This document shows positions 25,571 to 37,300 of a stretch of 64,000 bases of DNA, in pieces. The DNA lies in assembly GCF_009730915.1 (NCBI RefSeq), contig NC_052475.1, positions 21,820,285 through 21,884,284 on the forward strand, given 5' to 3'. Under the pieces are notes generated by a model. The model saw nothing but the letters and a program-made list of their open reading frames with translations. It did no database searches and was not told the DNA's origin. The position numbers and the translations under genes were made by a program. Each line of letters begins with the position of its first letter. Position 1 is the first letter of the stretch. This stretch comes from Dioscorea cayenensis subsp. rotundata. Taxonomy: Eukaryota; Streptophyta; Magnoliopsida; Dioscoreales; Dioscoreaceae.

Positions 25571-26570
25571 NNNNNNNNNNNNNNNNNNNNNNNNNNNNNN
25601 NNNNNNNNNNNNNNNNNNNNNNNNNNNNNNNNNNNNNNNNNNNNNNNNNNNNNNNNNNNNNNNNNNNNNNNNNNNNNNNNNNNNNNNNNNNNNNNNNNNN
25701 NNNNNNNNNNNNNNNNNNNNNNNNNNNNNNNNNNNNNNNNNNNNNNNNNNNNNNNNNNNNNNNNNNNNNNNNNNNNNNNNNNNNNNNNNNNNNNNNNNNN
25801 NNNNNNNNNNNNNNNNNNNNNNNNNNNNNNNNNNNNNNNNNNNNNNNNNNNNNNNNNNNNNNNNNNNNNNNNNNNNNNNNNNNNNNNNNNNNNNNNNNNN
25901 NNNNNNNNNNNNNNNNNNNNNNNNNNNNNNNNNNNNNNNNNNNNNNNNNNNNNNNNNNNNNNNNNNNNNNNNNNNNNNNNNNNNNNNNNNNNNNNNNNNN
26001 NNNNNNNNNNNNNNNNNNNNNNNNNNNNNNNNNNNNNNNNNNNNNNNNNNNNNNNNNNNNNNNNNNNNNNNNNNNNNNNNNNNNNNNNNNNNNNNNNNNN
26101 NNNNNNNNNNNNNNNNNNNNNNNNNNNNNNNNNNNNNNNNNNNNNNNNNNNNNNNNNNNNNNNNNNNNNNNNNNNNNNNNNNNNNNNNNNNNNNNNNNNN
26201 NNNNNNNNNNNNNNNNNNNNNNNNNNNNNNNNNNNNNNNNNNNNNNNNNNNNNNNNNNNNNNNNNNNNNNNNNNNNNNNNNNNNNNNNNNNNNNNNNNNN
26301 NNNNNNNNNNNNNNNNNNNNNNNNNNNNNNNNNNNNNNNNNNNNNNNNNNNNNNNNNNNNNNNNNNNNNNNNNNNNNNNNNNNNNNNNNNNNNNNNNNNN
26401 NNNNNNNNNNNNNNNNNNNNNNNNNNNNNNNNNNNNNNNNNNNNNNNNNNNNNNNNNNNNNNNNNNNNNNNNNNNNNNNNNNNNNNNNNNNNNNNNNNNN
26501 NNNNNNNNNNNNNNNNNNNNNNNNNNNNNNNNNNNNNNNNNNNNNNNNNNNNNNNNNNNNNNNNNNNNNN
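25571..26570. other. Assembly gap (1000 N)
   Basis: Exactly 1000 undetermined bases, a conventional scaffold gap size, so the true length is unknown. Frames spanning it are artefacts. Confidence 0.99.
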
Positions 26571-26813
26571 CAGGGTGCTAGATTTATATATAAATTCATA
26601 GTTTATCTATTTAAAAACAGAATACTTGTTCTTACTTTGAAATTTGAATGATTGAATTAGTGGGCATGTTATTTACTTTAAGTGCATATTTTAACTTAAA
26701 TAAATTTTATTAATTTTTCTTAATTTTTCTCAAAAAGATGAAATCAATTATTGCCATATGTTTTATATTTTCTAATTAATGATTTATTGATAATAATATC
26801 ATCATTTAACTTA

Positions 26814-27423
26814 GGGAAAATTATTTTTTAGTCCCTGAAAGTTTTAAAACATCCCAAATGCAGTCCTCGACATTTGAATTTATCGATGAGTCCCTCCTTT
26901 TTTTGACGTTTTACTTTTTCAATCACGGCGGTTTACTTTTTCAATTAATCGCAAACTACTCGTTAATTTATTCTATTTTACAACATGTACTTCCCGCTTA
27001 AAATATATAGTTTCCATTTAACATAGCGTGTTTTTGTTTAACCACATAAGTTTTCACTTAATATATAGCACATTTGCGTTTAAAATTTAACTTTTCCGCT
27101 TAAAATTATGGGTTTCTGCTTAAAATTTGGTGTTTTCGCTTAACCACATAAGTTTTCACTTAACATATAGCACATTTGCGTTTAAAATTTGACTTTTCCG
27201 CTTAAAATTATGGGTTTCGCTTCAAATTTGTTGTTTCCGTTTAAAAACTGAGAGCCAGGCCAGTTAACATCTGTTACCTTTATGTCAACATCAATCACCT
27301 TTATGTCAGACAGGTTTGAAAAATAACCTGTCAAAAAAAGGAAGGATGTTTTGTGAATACTCAAAGTCATTGGGTTTTTTTGTGAATACCTGAACTTTGG
27401 AGGGACTTTTTGTTCATTTCCAG
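26814..27423. mobile_element. Non-autonomous Mutator-like (MULE/MITE) element, 610 bp
   Basis: The direct repeat TTTAACTTA (9 bp) lies immediately outside both ends, at 26805-26813 and 27424-27432. The ends carry imperfect inverted repeats. AGTCCCT sits 16 nt from each end, followed by (C)nAAAGTT, and both ends also share AAAT near the terminus. A 9-bp duplication is the hallmark of Mutator transposition. There is no transposase frame. The interior carries a 102-bp tandem repeat. Confidence 0.75.
27041..27243. repeat. Two-copy 102-bp tandem repeat inside the MULE-like element
   Basis: ACCACATAAGTTTTCACTTA recurs at 27041 and 27143. Each unit is built from shorter phrases such as TTTTCCGCTTAAAATT and TTTGCGTTTAAAATTT, so the array probably grew from a ~20-bp motif. 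Confidence 0.8.
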
Positions 27424-27541
27424 TTTAACTTATCGATTTGCAAATATATTTATTTCTATAGTAGAGAATTCTTATATATTTATCATTTTTTTAAAAAAAA
27501 AATTGTTGTGTTTGGGATGGTAACCCATTTTAAATATAATT

Positions 27542-27815
27542 AAAAAGTTAACGACCACTGCCTAGTGCAATCGATTATCACTTATATGATGAATAAGCAA
27601 ACCATGAATTGAATCTCTAGGTCAACAATATCATCATAATAATGTTCAATATTATTGTGTACCATGTTCCATATAAATAAAAAGTAAACAGCCACTAACT
27701 AGTGCAATGAATTGTTACTTAAACGATGAATAAATAGAGTGAGTGTCAAATCTCTAAGTCGGCAATACTATTGCAGTAATTTTCAATACCGGATAAACAC
27801 TGCAATATTACTTTA
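27542..27815. repeat. Diverged ~137-bp tandem duplication
   Basis: AAAAAGTTAACGACCACTGCC at 27542 and AAAAAGTAAACAGCCACTAAC at 27679 begin two related units. Both continue with TAGTGCAAT and ATGATGAATAA-like stretches. Confidence 0.6.
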
Positions 27816-28230
27816 ATAATACTATTTATTCATTGTTCATTAAATTCTCTATAAAAGGATGTCATTTTTCTCTCCTCTAAAATTCCATGGCAATGAGATT
27901 TATTAGCTCGATTTAATTTTTAAAAAATGTTATGAATGTGCATATGATAAGACTCTAATCACCATATGTGATATTTGCCAGAATTAATAAATCTATAAGG
28001 ATTGATAAACTACCGGTTTGTCTCTTGACAACCCTCTTGTGGGCCCGTTGGATGACGCTTGTTGCCTTTGTCAAAATAAATAAATATATAAATAAATGGA
28101 AATATCATGAGAGTAATGTGTATATATATATATATATATATGTTCGCTCTTTTGATTTTTTCAAGAAAAAATAAAAAACATTTTCTGACAACCAATGATT
28201 TAATGGCAGGAATACTTTTAATAGGTTTAA

Positions 28231-29025
28231 GGGGCCGTTTGGTTGCAATGAATGGAATGGAAAGGAGTGGAGGAGTAATGAAAATGAGAGGGATTGGAAA
28301 AGGCATGGGAATGAAAACTATGTTTGGTTGGAAGGATTGGGGAGGTAGTTTATTGGGAATGAGAAAAAGTGAAAAAGGAAAATATGATAAAATGACCGTC
28401 ATGCCCTTTTATATAAATGAATATTACTATTATTATTATATATATATATATAATGAGGTGTGATAATTATTTTTTAAATTATTTAAATATTAAAATAAAT
28501 TCATTATTATAAAACGATATTTAACTTTAATAGCTCACATGTGACACTATTTATTAATATCTAAAATTTTGTTAATATCATTAATTAACAATTAATTAAC
28601 CATAATAAATAATTATTTAATTTTAATTAAAAAATTAAGTCATAATAACCATTCATATCAATTATGATTCACTTTAATTACAATAATTAAGTATTAAATT
28701 AAAATAGTTCACTTTAATATTATTTATTTATTTATTATAATTAATATTGTATTTAAATATTTTCGGATTAATTATTCTTTAATTATTATAATAAATTATT
28801 TAGATTAATAGATTTATAATTAAAAATAAAAAAGGCAAATGAGTAAATTTCACACATCATAACCCTCATTCCCTCACTCACTCAAAAATGAGAGGCATGG
28901 GAACTCTCCCGTCACTCCTGACTCGCCTTATCAATGCCTCTCGACTCACAAATTCTCCACGTCCAAAACAGTGGTTTCTCATATATCGATGATTCCCATT
29001 GCTTTCCTTCAAACCAAACACCCCC
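28231..29025. mobile_element. MITE with GGGG(C/T)GTTTGGTT termini, 795 bp
   Basis: The left end GGGGCCGTTTGGTT and the right end AACCAAACACCCCC are inverted repeats, followed inward by AATGG/GGAATG-rich subterminal sequence. The flanks are TAA (left) and TTA (right). This could fit a TTA-type PIF/Harbinger duplication, although a weak 8-bp hAT-like match (TAGGTTTA/TTAGTTGA) also exists. It encodes nothing recognisable. Confidence 0.68.
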
Positions 29026-30255
29026 TTAGTTGAAAACCAAAGGCATCCACAAGAAAGCAATTGGAGCATGTTTGCATGCAAAATTATATAGGTTTGTTAG
29101 GCTTCAATAATTGGTGTCTATTTATATATACAGATATATTATATTTGGTAGCATGTTAATTTCCAACCATGCTTTAATTTCATAAAAAATGCACTTTATA
29201 TTAATTTGTAGGGACAAGGCAAGAAAAGGATTGAGGCAAGCTTCTCACTCACCGTCGGTGGACATTTTTCCGATCAAAATAATATGCATATTTTTTTAGT
29301 AATATATATATATATATATATTTCAATTCTTAAATGATGACAAGTTGAAAGGTGATTAATGGTCATATCAAAGTCATATAAGAATTTATTTATTTTTGGT
29401 GTGTGTCATATCTAGTTTTATGATTAATTTTATCTGTAATTTTTAAAAAATATTTCAATTATAAAATTATAACTATATTTTACAAAATAAACATTATTAA
29501 CCAGTGAAATATGGTTTTTATTTTTTATATATTGATCATTATAGTTTAGTTTTGATAAAAATTAGTGAAAAAGTAACTAATTGGTCATGTATATATGTTG
29601 ATACAAAATGAACCTTTTTAGTCCTTTTAAAAAAAATTAACCGAACTTTATAAATAAGTAATATGTATAAGTTTGGAATAAAGCAAGACTAGCAAAGAAA
29701 GGTTGTGTGACCACTCAATCAAATATGCTCATTTTAGAATATATAACAAGAAGCATCATATTCTTACTCTATAAACTAGTTATATATTTATGTTACAAGA
29801 CTTAGTTTATATTTGTTCATTACCTACACCGACTCAATGCTCACAAAAATATTTAAATTAATTCTCACATAATAATCCAAGTTAAAGTTCTTTAATACCT
29901 TCAATGTATATATAATTAACCAAACCTTTTAATAAATTATATGCATAAGTTTGGAATAAAGAAGTGTAGGCAATGATAGGTTAATACAAAAAGGAAGCAC
30001 CCAACCATCAAGCAAGTGGTGTTGTTAGGGAGTCACCATCAAGCACTAAAGAGAAAGACTTATATGGATTCTATTCAACTTAAAATTCAAATTAAAAATA
30101 AAAATAAAAATAAAGAGAGTGTTTGAAAATGGATGAAGGCTAAGGTGGTGGAGAGTTCTTTCTTGTGTCCCTCATTAACACATCACTTGGATTGAGATAA
30201 AGACTCTTCAACCAAAGGCCACTCATGCACATGCACTTCTAGTGAACCATGAGAG
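29026..30255. other. Intergenic and upstream region of the GT61 gene
   Basis: AT-rich DNA with a short (AT)n tract near 29307. A pair of similar phrases, TAAGTTTGGAATAAAG, occurs near 29668 and 29947. No coding signal. Confidence 0.6.
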
Positions 30256-30262
30256 TATAAAT
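30256..30262 (+). promoter_or_regulatory. TATA box candidate of the GT61 gene
   Basis: TATAAAT lies about 41 bp upstream of the chosen ATG at 30303. If used, the 5' UTR would be very short. Confidence 0.45.
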
Positions 30263-30302
30263 CCAAGTGTGGGCAAAGAGAGCTTGTTTTCAAAGTAAAA
30301 CC

Positions 30303-31763
30303 ATGGCCAAGGGTTCAAGAAGACTACTTCTAGGGTTTCTCTTTGTTTCATTTCTCTATGCTTCCGTGCTTCGGTGTAACGTCTCCCCCATTCGTTTATG
30401 TATACTAATGACTACTCTGAGTCTTTTAGTTTTTTTTTTAATATTGGTAATTGGTATCATATCATATTGTTTTATATTAATTAATTTCTTTATGTTGATT
30501 AGTATGTTTTTTTTTTAATGTTTGATTTGAAGGGAAGTTGCCGATATTACATTGGCCAAGTAATTTGGGCTTTAGAAGCAATATCATAGGAGGAAAAGAA
30601 AGAGCGGAGTATTTCAATTTTCTTTTGCGCAAATTGGTAAGAGGTTGTTCTTTAAACTGCTCTTTTAATTATATTTTTTATTTTTGTTTATTAATTAACT
30701 TGAATTAATATTTGAAACTATATTACATGAACTCCATTTGATTTGAAATTTAAATTTTTAACAGGAAAAAAATTCCACTAAGTTTGTGAATCATAATGGC
30801 TAATGATTTAGGCAATAGAAAGATTGCACAAAGCTCATGTCTAACTACCTCATGAGGTCCACTTTCATCACTAGTGCCATGCACTTTGTTTTTTTTTTTA
30901 TGCTTCCACCAAACTAATTATCATCCATTTCATTATCTTTTTTGAGTCTTAGAAGGCATGACAATTCATAATATATATATATATATATATATATGTAATT
31001 ATGTATATCTAGTAGTGGTGGTGGTGGTTGTTTGTTTTATTTGTCAATGGTAGCCTTGAATAGGCCTTTATAGGCCATCTTCATTTGTACCACACAAGTG
31101 TGGTGCAAGGGATGGCATTTTAGAATTTGAGTAAATTTTGATATCTATAATATCAAGTTTTTAACTTATGAAAAACTCTTAAAATTTTATAAAAATTCAA
31201 GTTCAATAAAACATTTAAATTGGTGCTAAATGGGATTGTCATTTTTTTTTCATTTATTGTGATGTATAATAGTAACAATAAAACCAAATCAACTAATTAT
31301 GTCAAACTCAAAACTTTATTAAAGTTAAATTTCTCCCCCTTTTAGAATATTGACTATTTATTATTTTTATTAATGTTATTTTTCACTTTAATCTCTTTAC
31401 AACCTGCTCACTATTCTCACTTGGTATTTGAATTTGAAAAATTAACTAATTAATTTTAAATTTAGACACCAAAAAAATAAAGATACTTAATTCAAAGGAA
31501 AATAATAATAATATTTTCAAAAAGAAAAGTACGATGCTGAAATGAATTAAAGAGTGGGATAGAATAATAATATTAATAATATAAACAAATAAGAACATCC
31601 AAATGAGAATGAAATGAAGAAAAGGGCCTCAAATGTCGGTGTGGGGCATGACAAAGAATTTTTGGACCGCATTGTCAGGTTAGTTAGTAGACGAAAAGCC
31701 AGCTCTGCATGGACAAGTGCTTCTCACCAAATAAATAATAAATAAACTAGTGATATTCTTATT

Positions 31764-31820
<57 letters not shown>

Positions 31821-33247
31821 CATATTGGAGTGATTTGTGGGTGAAAATAGATCATTCAAAGTGTTTTTTTTTATTTTTTATATTACACTTATTTTTATCA
31901 AATATTACATTTCAGACATTAAACGGTGCAATTCTCTCAAAAGTTATATACAAATTACGAATATATTTAAATTCTCAGTCTTTATGCATGTACATAGTAA
32001 AATTAAATACCAACTATTCTATTTCAGCGGTGTTTGATGAAGCAATACTAGGTCCATTTTATTTGGATTTCATAATTTTGTATTTTATTTTTTAATTATG
32101 TAATTTGTTTTTCATTTGAATTTTTTACCTCATATTTTTAAATAATAATAATTTACAACAATAATAAAAATACATACTATATATTCTTTCTCTCTGGCAT
32201 GGTCAAATAAAAGCACTCCATTTCATTATAAAAAAAGAAAACTTTATTCCATTTCCTCTTATTTTTAAAACAAATTAACTTTTATTTTTCCTTGCAGGGC
32301 ATGCAAAGAATGAGCTTAAACAAAACCACATAACCTACATATCAGATCAAGAATCAAACCTATGCATCACATCAAACCCAATTAGAATCACAACAACGCC
32401 CTCCCCAACCATCTACACAACTAACCCTAACCAACAAAACACCACCCAATTTACTCTACGTCCATACCCAAGAAAAACAGATGCCCTAGCCATGCAACGT
32501 ACAACACCAATCACCATCCTCACAAACCCTAAAACCCCTCTCCCTCCCTGCACCACCACCTACACCTCCCCTGCCATCATTTTCTCCACCGGTGGCTTCG
32601 CCGGAAACTTCTTCCACGACATCAATGACGTCCTCATCCCCCTCTTCCTCACCGCCGGCCATCTTCGAACAAATGTCCTTCTAATCTTCGACTACCAGCC
32701 ATGGTGGGCTATCAAGTATCGCCGTCTTCTCGCCTCCCTTTCGTCGGAGATCATCATCACTTCATCTTCTACTGACGTGCATTGCTTTCCGGCAGCTGTA
32801 ATTGGACTCAAGTACCATGGAAACCTTGCATGTAATTCCTCTGATGTTCCCGGAGGTGTTACTATAAAAGATTTCATTTTTTTTCTACGTAGTTCTCTTG
32901 AGTTGAAACCAAAGAGAATGCATGTTGGACAAGAACCAGTTATGGTCATTCTTTCACGTAGGAAATCAAGAATGTTAGTCAATGAGGCTGATGTGGTTGA
33001 GTTAGCCAAGAAGATTGGGTTCCAAGTTGAGTTAGCCACAACTGAAATGATGTCAAAAGTGGATGAGTTTGCTGAGTTGGTGAACTCTTGCAGTGTTTTG
33101 ATGGGTGTTCATGGTGCAGGACTAACCAACATGGTCTTCTTACAACCAGGTTCAGTATTATTGCAGGTCAGAAATATATTATTTCCATTCTTTTTCATCC
33201 TTAAATTAATATTAATATTGTTATTATTATATATGAATATATATATA

Positions 33248-33281
<34 letters not shown>

Positions 33282-33572
33282 TTGCAGGTGGTGCCATGGG
33301 GATTAGATTGGGCTTCTAAGGCATATTATGGAAGACCAGCACAAGAGATGGGATTGAAGTATGTGGAGTATCATATAGCAGTAGAAGAGAGCACATTATA
33401 TGAAGAGTACCCAAAAAACCACCCGGTTTTAACTGATCCTTGGTCTATTAATCTCAAAGGTTATAATATTAGTAGGCCAGTTTACACTGATGGGCAAAAT
33501 GTTAAGCTTGATTTGGTTAAGTTCAGTGAAGTGCTTTCACATGCCAAGCAACTTGTTGTAAGCTCATCCTAG
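30303..33572 (+). CDS. GT61-family glycosyltransferase (arabinoxylan xylosyl/arabinosyltransferase type)
   Basis: Exons: 30303-30393, 30533-30643, 32298-33166 and 33288-33572, giving 451 residues. The protein is a Golgi type II membrane enzyme by family: a short basic start, then a hydrophobic anchor (about residues 8-24), stem and catalytic domain. GT61 landmarks are LVRG (end of exon 2), RPYPRKTDALAM, FSTGGFAGNFFHDINDVLIPL, GVHGAGLTNMVFLQPGS, VVPWGLDWASKAYYG, EMGLKYVEYHI, EESTLYEEYP and GQNVKLDL. The family transfers xylose, arabinose or related sugars onto cell-wall xylan or N-glycans; the acceptor cannot be told from sequence. Exon 2 must end at 30643, using a GTTGTT donor. The stronger-looking GTAAGA seven bases earlier would shift the frame into a stop. 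The last intron is 121 bp and mostly (AT)n. Confidence 0.88.
31766..31820. repeat. (CA)n-(TA)n microsatellite in GT61 intron 2
   Basis: About 20 CA units run into about seven TA units. Confidence 0.92.
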
Positions 33573-34327
33573 AGTTGAGATATATAGAAGGATATGATGC
33601 AAATTTGTATAGAAATTGGAGGAAGTTTATTGGTGGTTTTTATTTGTTGGAATTAACATAGTAAATTATGGGAAATAATATTGTTATGTGGATATATATA
33701 TATATATATATATATATAAGAATTGGATATAAGAGGTTGAGGGGTCAATGTGAAAAATCATGCATTTCAGTAATTTTTTGGAACAACTGAAAGTAATTGA
33801 GATTTTTTCACATTGATTTAAAAAAAAAAAGTATAAAAGGGGCGTTTGCATATTTATATCTCAAAAAAAAAATAATTGAGATTTGCGTATATACCTTGTA
33901 AATGATATATTTACATGTATAGCCACAAATCTCAAAAATAAATTAGTGGTGGAAAAATAACAAATATAAATATATTAATAAAAAAATGCATTTAAATATT
34001 TTTCTCACCAAACATACCGTAAACTATTTAACCAACGTTACTAACACATAGTCATATATAGTCTCACATTTTATTTTGTATTTATTATTTTTATTTTTAT
34101 TTTTTGATGGAGGGGGTATTTGCATGTAATTTTCTCTTTTTAAAATTATCCTTTAACAAATCATGGCTGGGTAAAGATTTCAGAAAGTTGTGTGCAAATA
34201 GAGAAATTTTAAGGGGGGTAAAAGCAAAAGAACATTTGCAAGCAGTGAAAATGTGAAATTTTTAGGGCGATTCGTGGATTGATTGATCCTTTTGATCACT
34301 GAGAGAGCGAGAAGGAATCCGAGAACG
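33573..34327. other. GT61 3' UTR and spacer to the METTL5-like gene
   Basis: AT-rich DNA with an (AT)n tract at 33691-33718. The last ~100 bp should be the leader of the next gene. No other gene fits. Confidence 0.6.
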
Positions 34328-37300
34328 ATGAAGCTGAAGCAACTGGAAGGTCTTCTTGGGAACCTCGACCAATTCTCCGATCCAAAGGTACCCTTTCTCC
34401 TCTTCTGCGAATCAATGCTTCTCTTTATGCGCTATCCCTTTTCCAATTCCATTCACTTTGTTCTCCACTTTGGATGATTCGTGATGAATTCCATTCGATC
34501 AGGTGGAGCTGGAACAGTACCCCACGGGTCCGCACATCGCGTCACGCCTGCTTTACATGGTAATTTTCAGCTTTTTTTATATGTTGTGGTGGTGTTTCCT
34601 GATCCTTTCTTTCAGAAAGATTGTAACTTTTGTTGGATGTTTGGATAAAGCTTGTTGCTTTGGACTGTTTTTCACTGTGTAACTTCATTTCCATATTGGC
34701 AATATGCTCGTCATGTTAGTTTTGTGAACTGATTGAAATGATTTAACTTGACTGAGAATTTTGAAATTTTTTCACGTTAGCGAAAGAAAAGCTTGAATTT
34801 TGCCTACATGTTTTGCGTCATGAGGTTTGGAGGTTCTGTGTTGTTGTGTAAGATATTGTTTTAGGAGAAATGCTGCACATCGAGATAAGGATTGGCCTTT
34901 CTTCTTGTCCCTCTCTCATTTCCCATTTATATCTTGATTGCCCTATCTGTAGTCCTGGACATGCAGCACATTTTGTGTAGTAGCAGATTTTATTGGAAGT
35001 TGTTCAGGAAAAAAAGATGGACTTATGTTTCTATCATTCAAGGCACCACTAGATACAAACATACCAAATAAAGCATAGAATAGAAACTGGAGGCCTGTAA
35101 ATAGCTTCTGAGATGATTTTACAGTTGTTAGTATCACAACAATAAATATGTACAATAGAATTAGGAGTAGGGATGGTGAAGTGGAGGGTTGAGGTTAGCT
35201 TGATAGTTGATCAGGTTAAGAAAATAAATTTATACTCCCTGGCTTCTTGGCTATAAGATGAAGCTTAGATGAGATATTGAGTAAATGTTGGAGGGGCATA
35301 GTTTCAAAAACAAGGGCTTAGAGATTCATATTACTATATTTCACATACATTTTGCTATTTGTGACCACCCCCCCTCTTGTGAACTGTAGGCTGCTTCAAA
35401 TCAAATTTGCAAGATGAACTTATTTTCATCATTTGTAGTATTTATGGTTTATTGGATGAGTTAGCTGATCCAATTAGAGTCGAGAGAAATCATTATCTGT
35501 GATCTTATGTGCTTTAATCAATGAAACATTTGTGAAAAAAATTGATACAACTTCTAAATACACATAACACAATTGTTTCTTTTACTGGGAAAGCTGTTTG
35601 CTCATCTGAGAAATGATGTGGTTTTGAATAGTTATGTAAACAAAATTATCGGGTCATTTACCGTATGCCCTTCACTTTCAAACTCGTCATGTTTGCAAAA
35701 CTAGGAGGACTGTTAGTACATGTTTATTTGATTGCCCAACTTACATGGACAGTGTTTGGTATTGGAGAACTGTGGTCTGTGTGTCAGACTACCTTCATTG
35801 AACATTCTAATTTATTCTTATTAGTTATAGTTATGTTGTTTTGCAATTTTATTTACATAGTTTGTTCTTATGTTATTAGTTTTTGATTCGTTAAATTGTT
35901 ACCAGTGATGGAATCATGTGTTAAAGTAAATGAATTTTCTATACATATTGCTAGGCTGAAAGTATGTTTGGAGATGTAAGTGGCAAGGTTGTGGCAGACT
36001 TTGGTTGCGGTTGTGGTACATTAGGTATTGCGAGTTCTTTATTGGGTGCAGAGTGAGTATTTTCTTATCCTATCAAAGGATAGTCATTGAGATTTTGCAT
36101 CCCATATTTTCTTGCTGCTTCAAGCGTATTGTGTATTTTTTGTACGTTTGGCTAAATTCTTGAATATTCAAATTTTAATAAGTTTCTTGTTTGTTTTGTA
36201 GTTTTAAATTTAGATCTAACATGCTCATTTCGTTTGGGCAGGTATGTCATTGGCTTTGATATCGATTCACATTCTCTGGAAATTGCTTCTATAAATGCTG
36301 CAGAATTAGAGGTATTTTCTTAGCAAATTACATCTTGGCGCACACACACTCACACATACACATACACATACACATGTATTGCTTCTATTAATGCGCAGAA
36401 TTAGAGGTATTTTCTTAGCAAATTTCATCTTGGCACACACGCGCGCACACACAAGCACAGATGTGCGTGCTGGGGAATGCAATTCCAGCTGCATTAAAAC
36501 AACATAATCTTCATCTGATTGTTTTGGAAAAAACTGCTCTACATTATACCTGACTTCCTGCTAGTTATATTTATTCATAAGTATTGTGCGTGCCATTGTC
36601 TTCTAGAAGTTTTTGTACTCTTTTCTTGCTATCTTGATGGAAATGAGCTTTTCAATCCATTTCTCATCATAGGAGAATGAAATACTTGGTTTTGATGTTT
36701 GAGTTCTGTCCACATACCTGTCTGTGCTGACATAATTTTACAAGGCTGTTGTATACAGATCTCATTATGTTCTTGCATGCCGTCTTTGTACATCTTTATG
36801 TCACTTCAAGTTTTTATTTGGATGTTGAAGGATGGTTCAAAAAATGATAGTCAAGGACCAAGTAACCTGCATATAATTGGAATGTTTTTAGGGCTTTATG
36901 TGGATGTCTTCTGTGTTGGTTCTGGATTTTCCAGTTCTACACCTAAGTGATTTTAAATAGTTTGTTGAACTACCAAGAATTTTCCTAGGAATGATTTTCA
37001 AAATTCTCAACATTTTGTCCCATGCTGCAGCATTAGTTCAAGTACTCCTAGTTCATGTGCTGGAAATACATTGTTTAATGGCAATCAGAGCTTGTTGGTT
37101 CCAACACCCTGTATAATGCATTCAAAGCCGTGCCTAAGTGATAATTATGAATTATCCATGTCATCTATTTGCTACAGAGTGCTTTACACAATTCCTCATA
37201 AATCAAATTTATGATATGTCGCTTGTATTCTTGATTTAAATTCTAGGGAAGACCTTTATTGTTTCTAGTGACTTATCATGCCATGCCTTTATCTTAGATA

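Noticed and set aside
25529..26601. Long frames on both strands across 25.5-26.6 kb
   Set aside because: They are runs of N.
32692..33039. 115-codon minus-strand frame in the GT61 gene
   Set aside because: It is antisense to conserved GT61 sequence, with no independent support.
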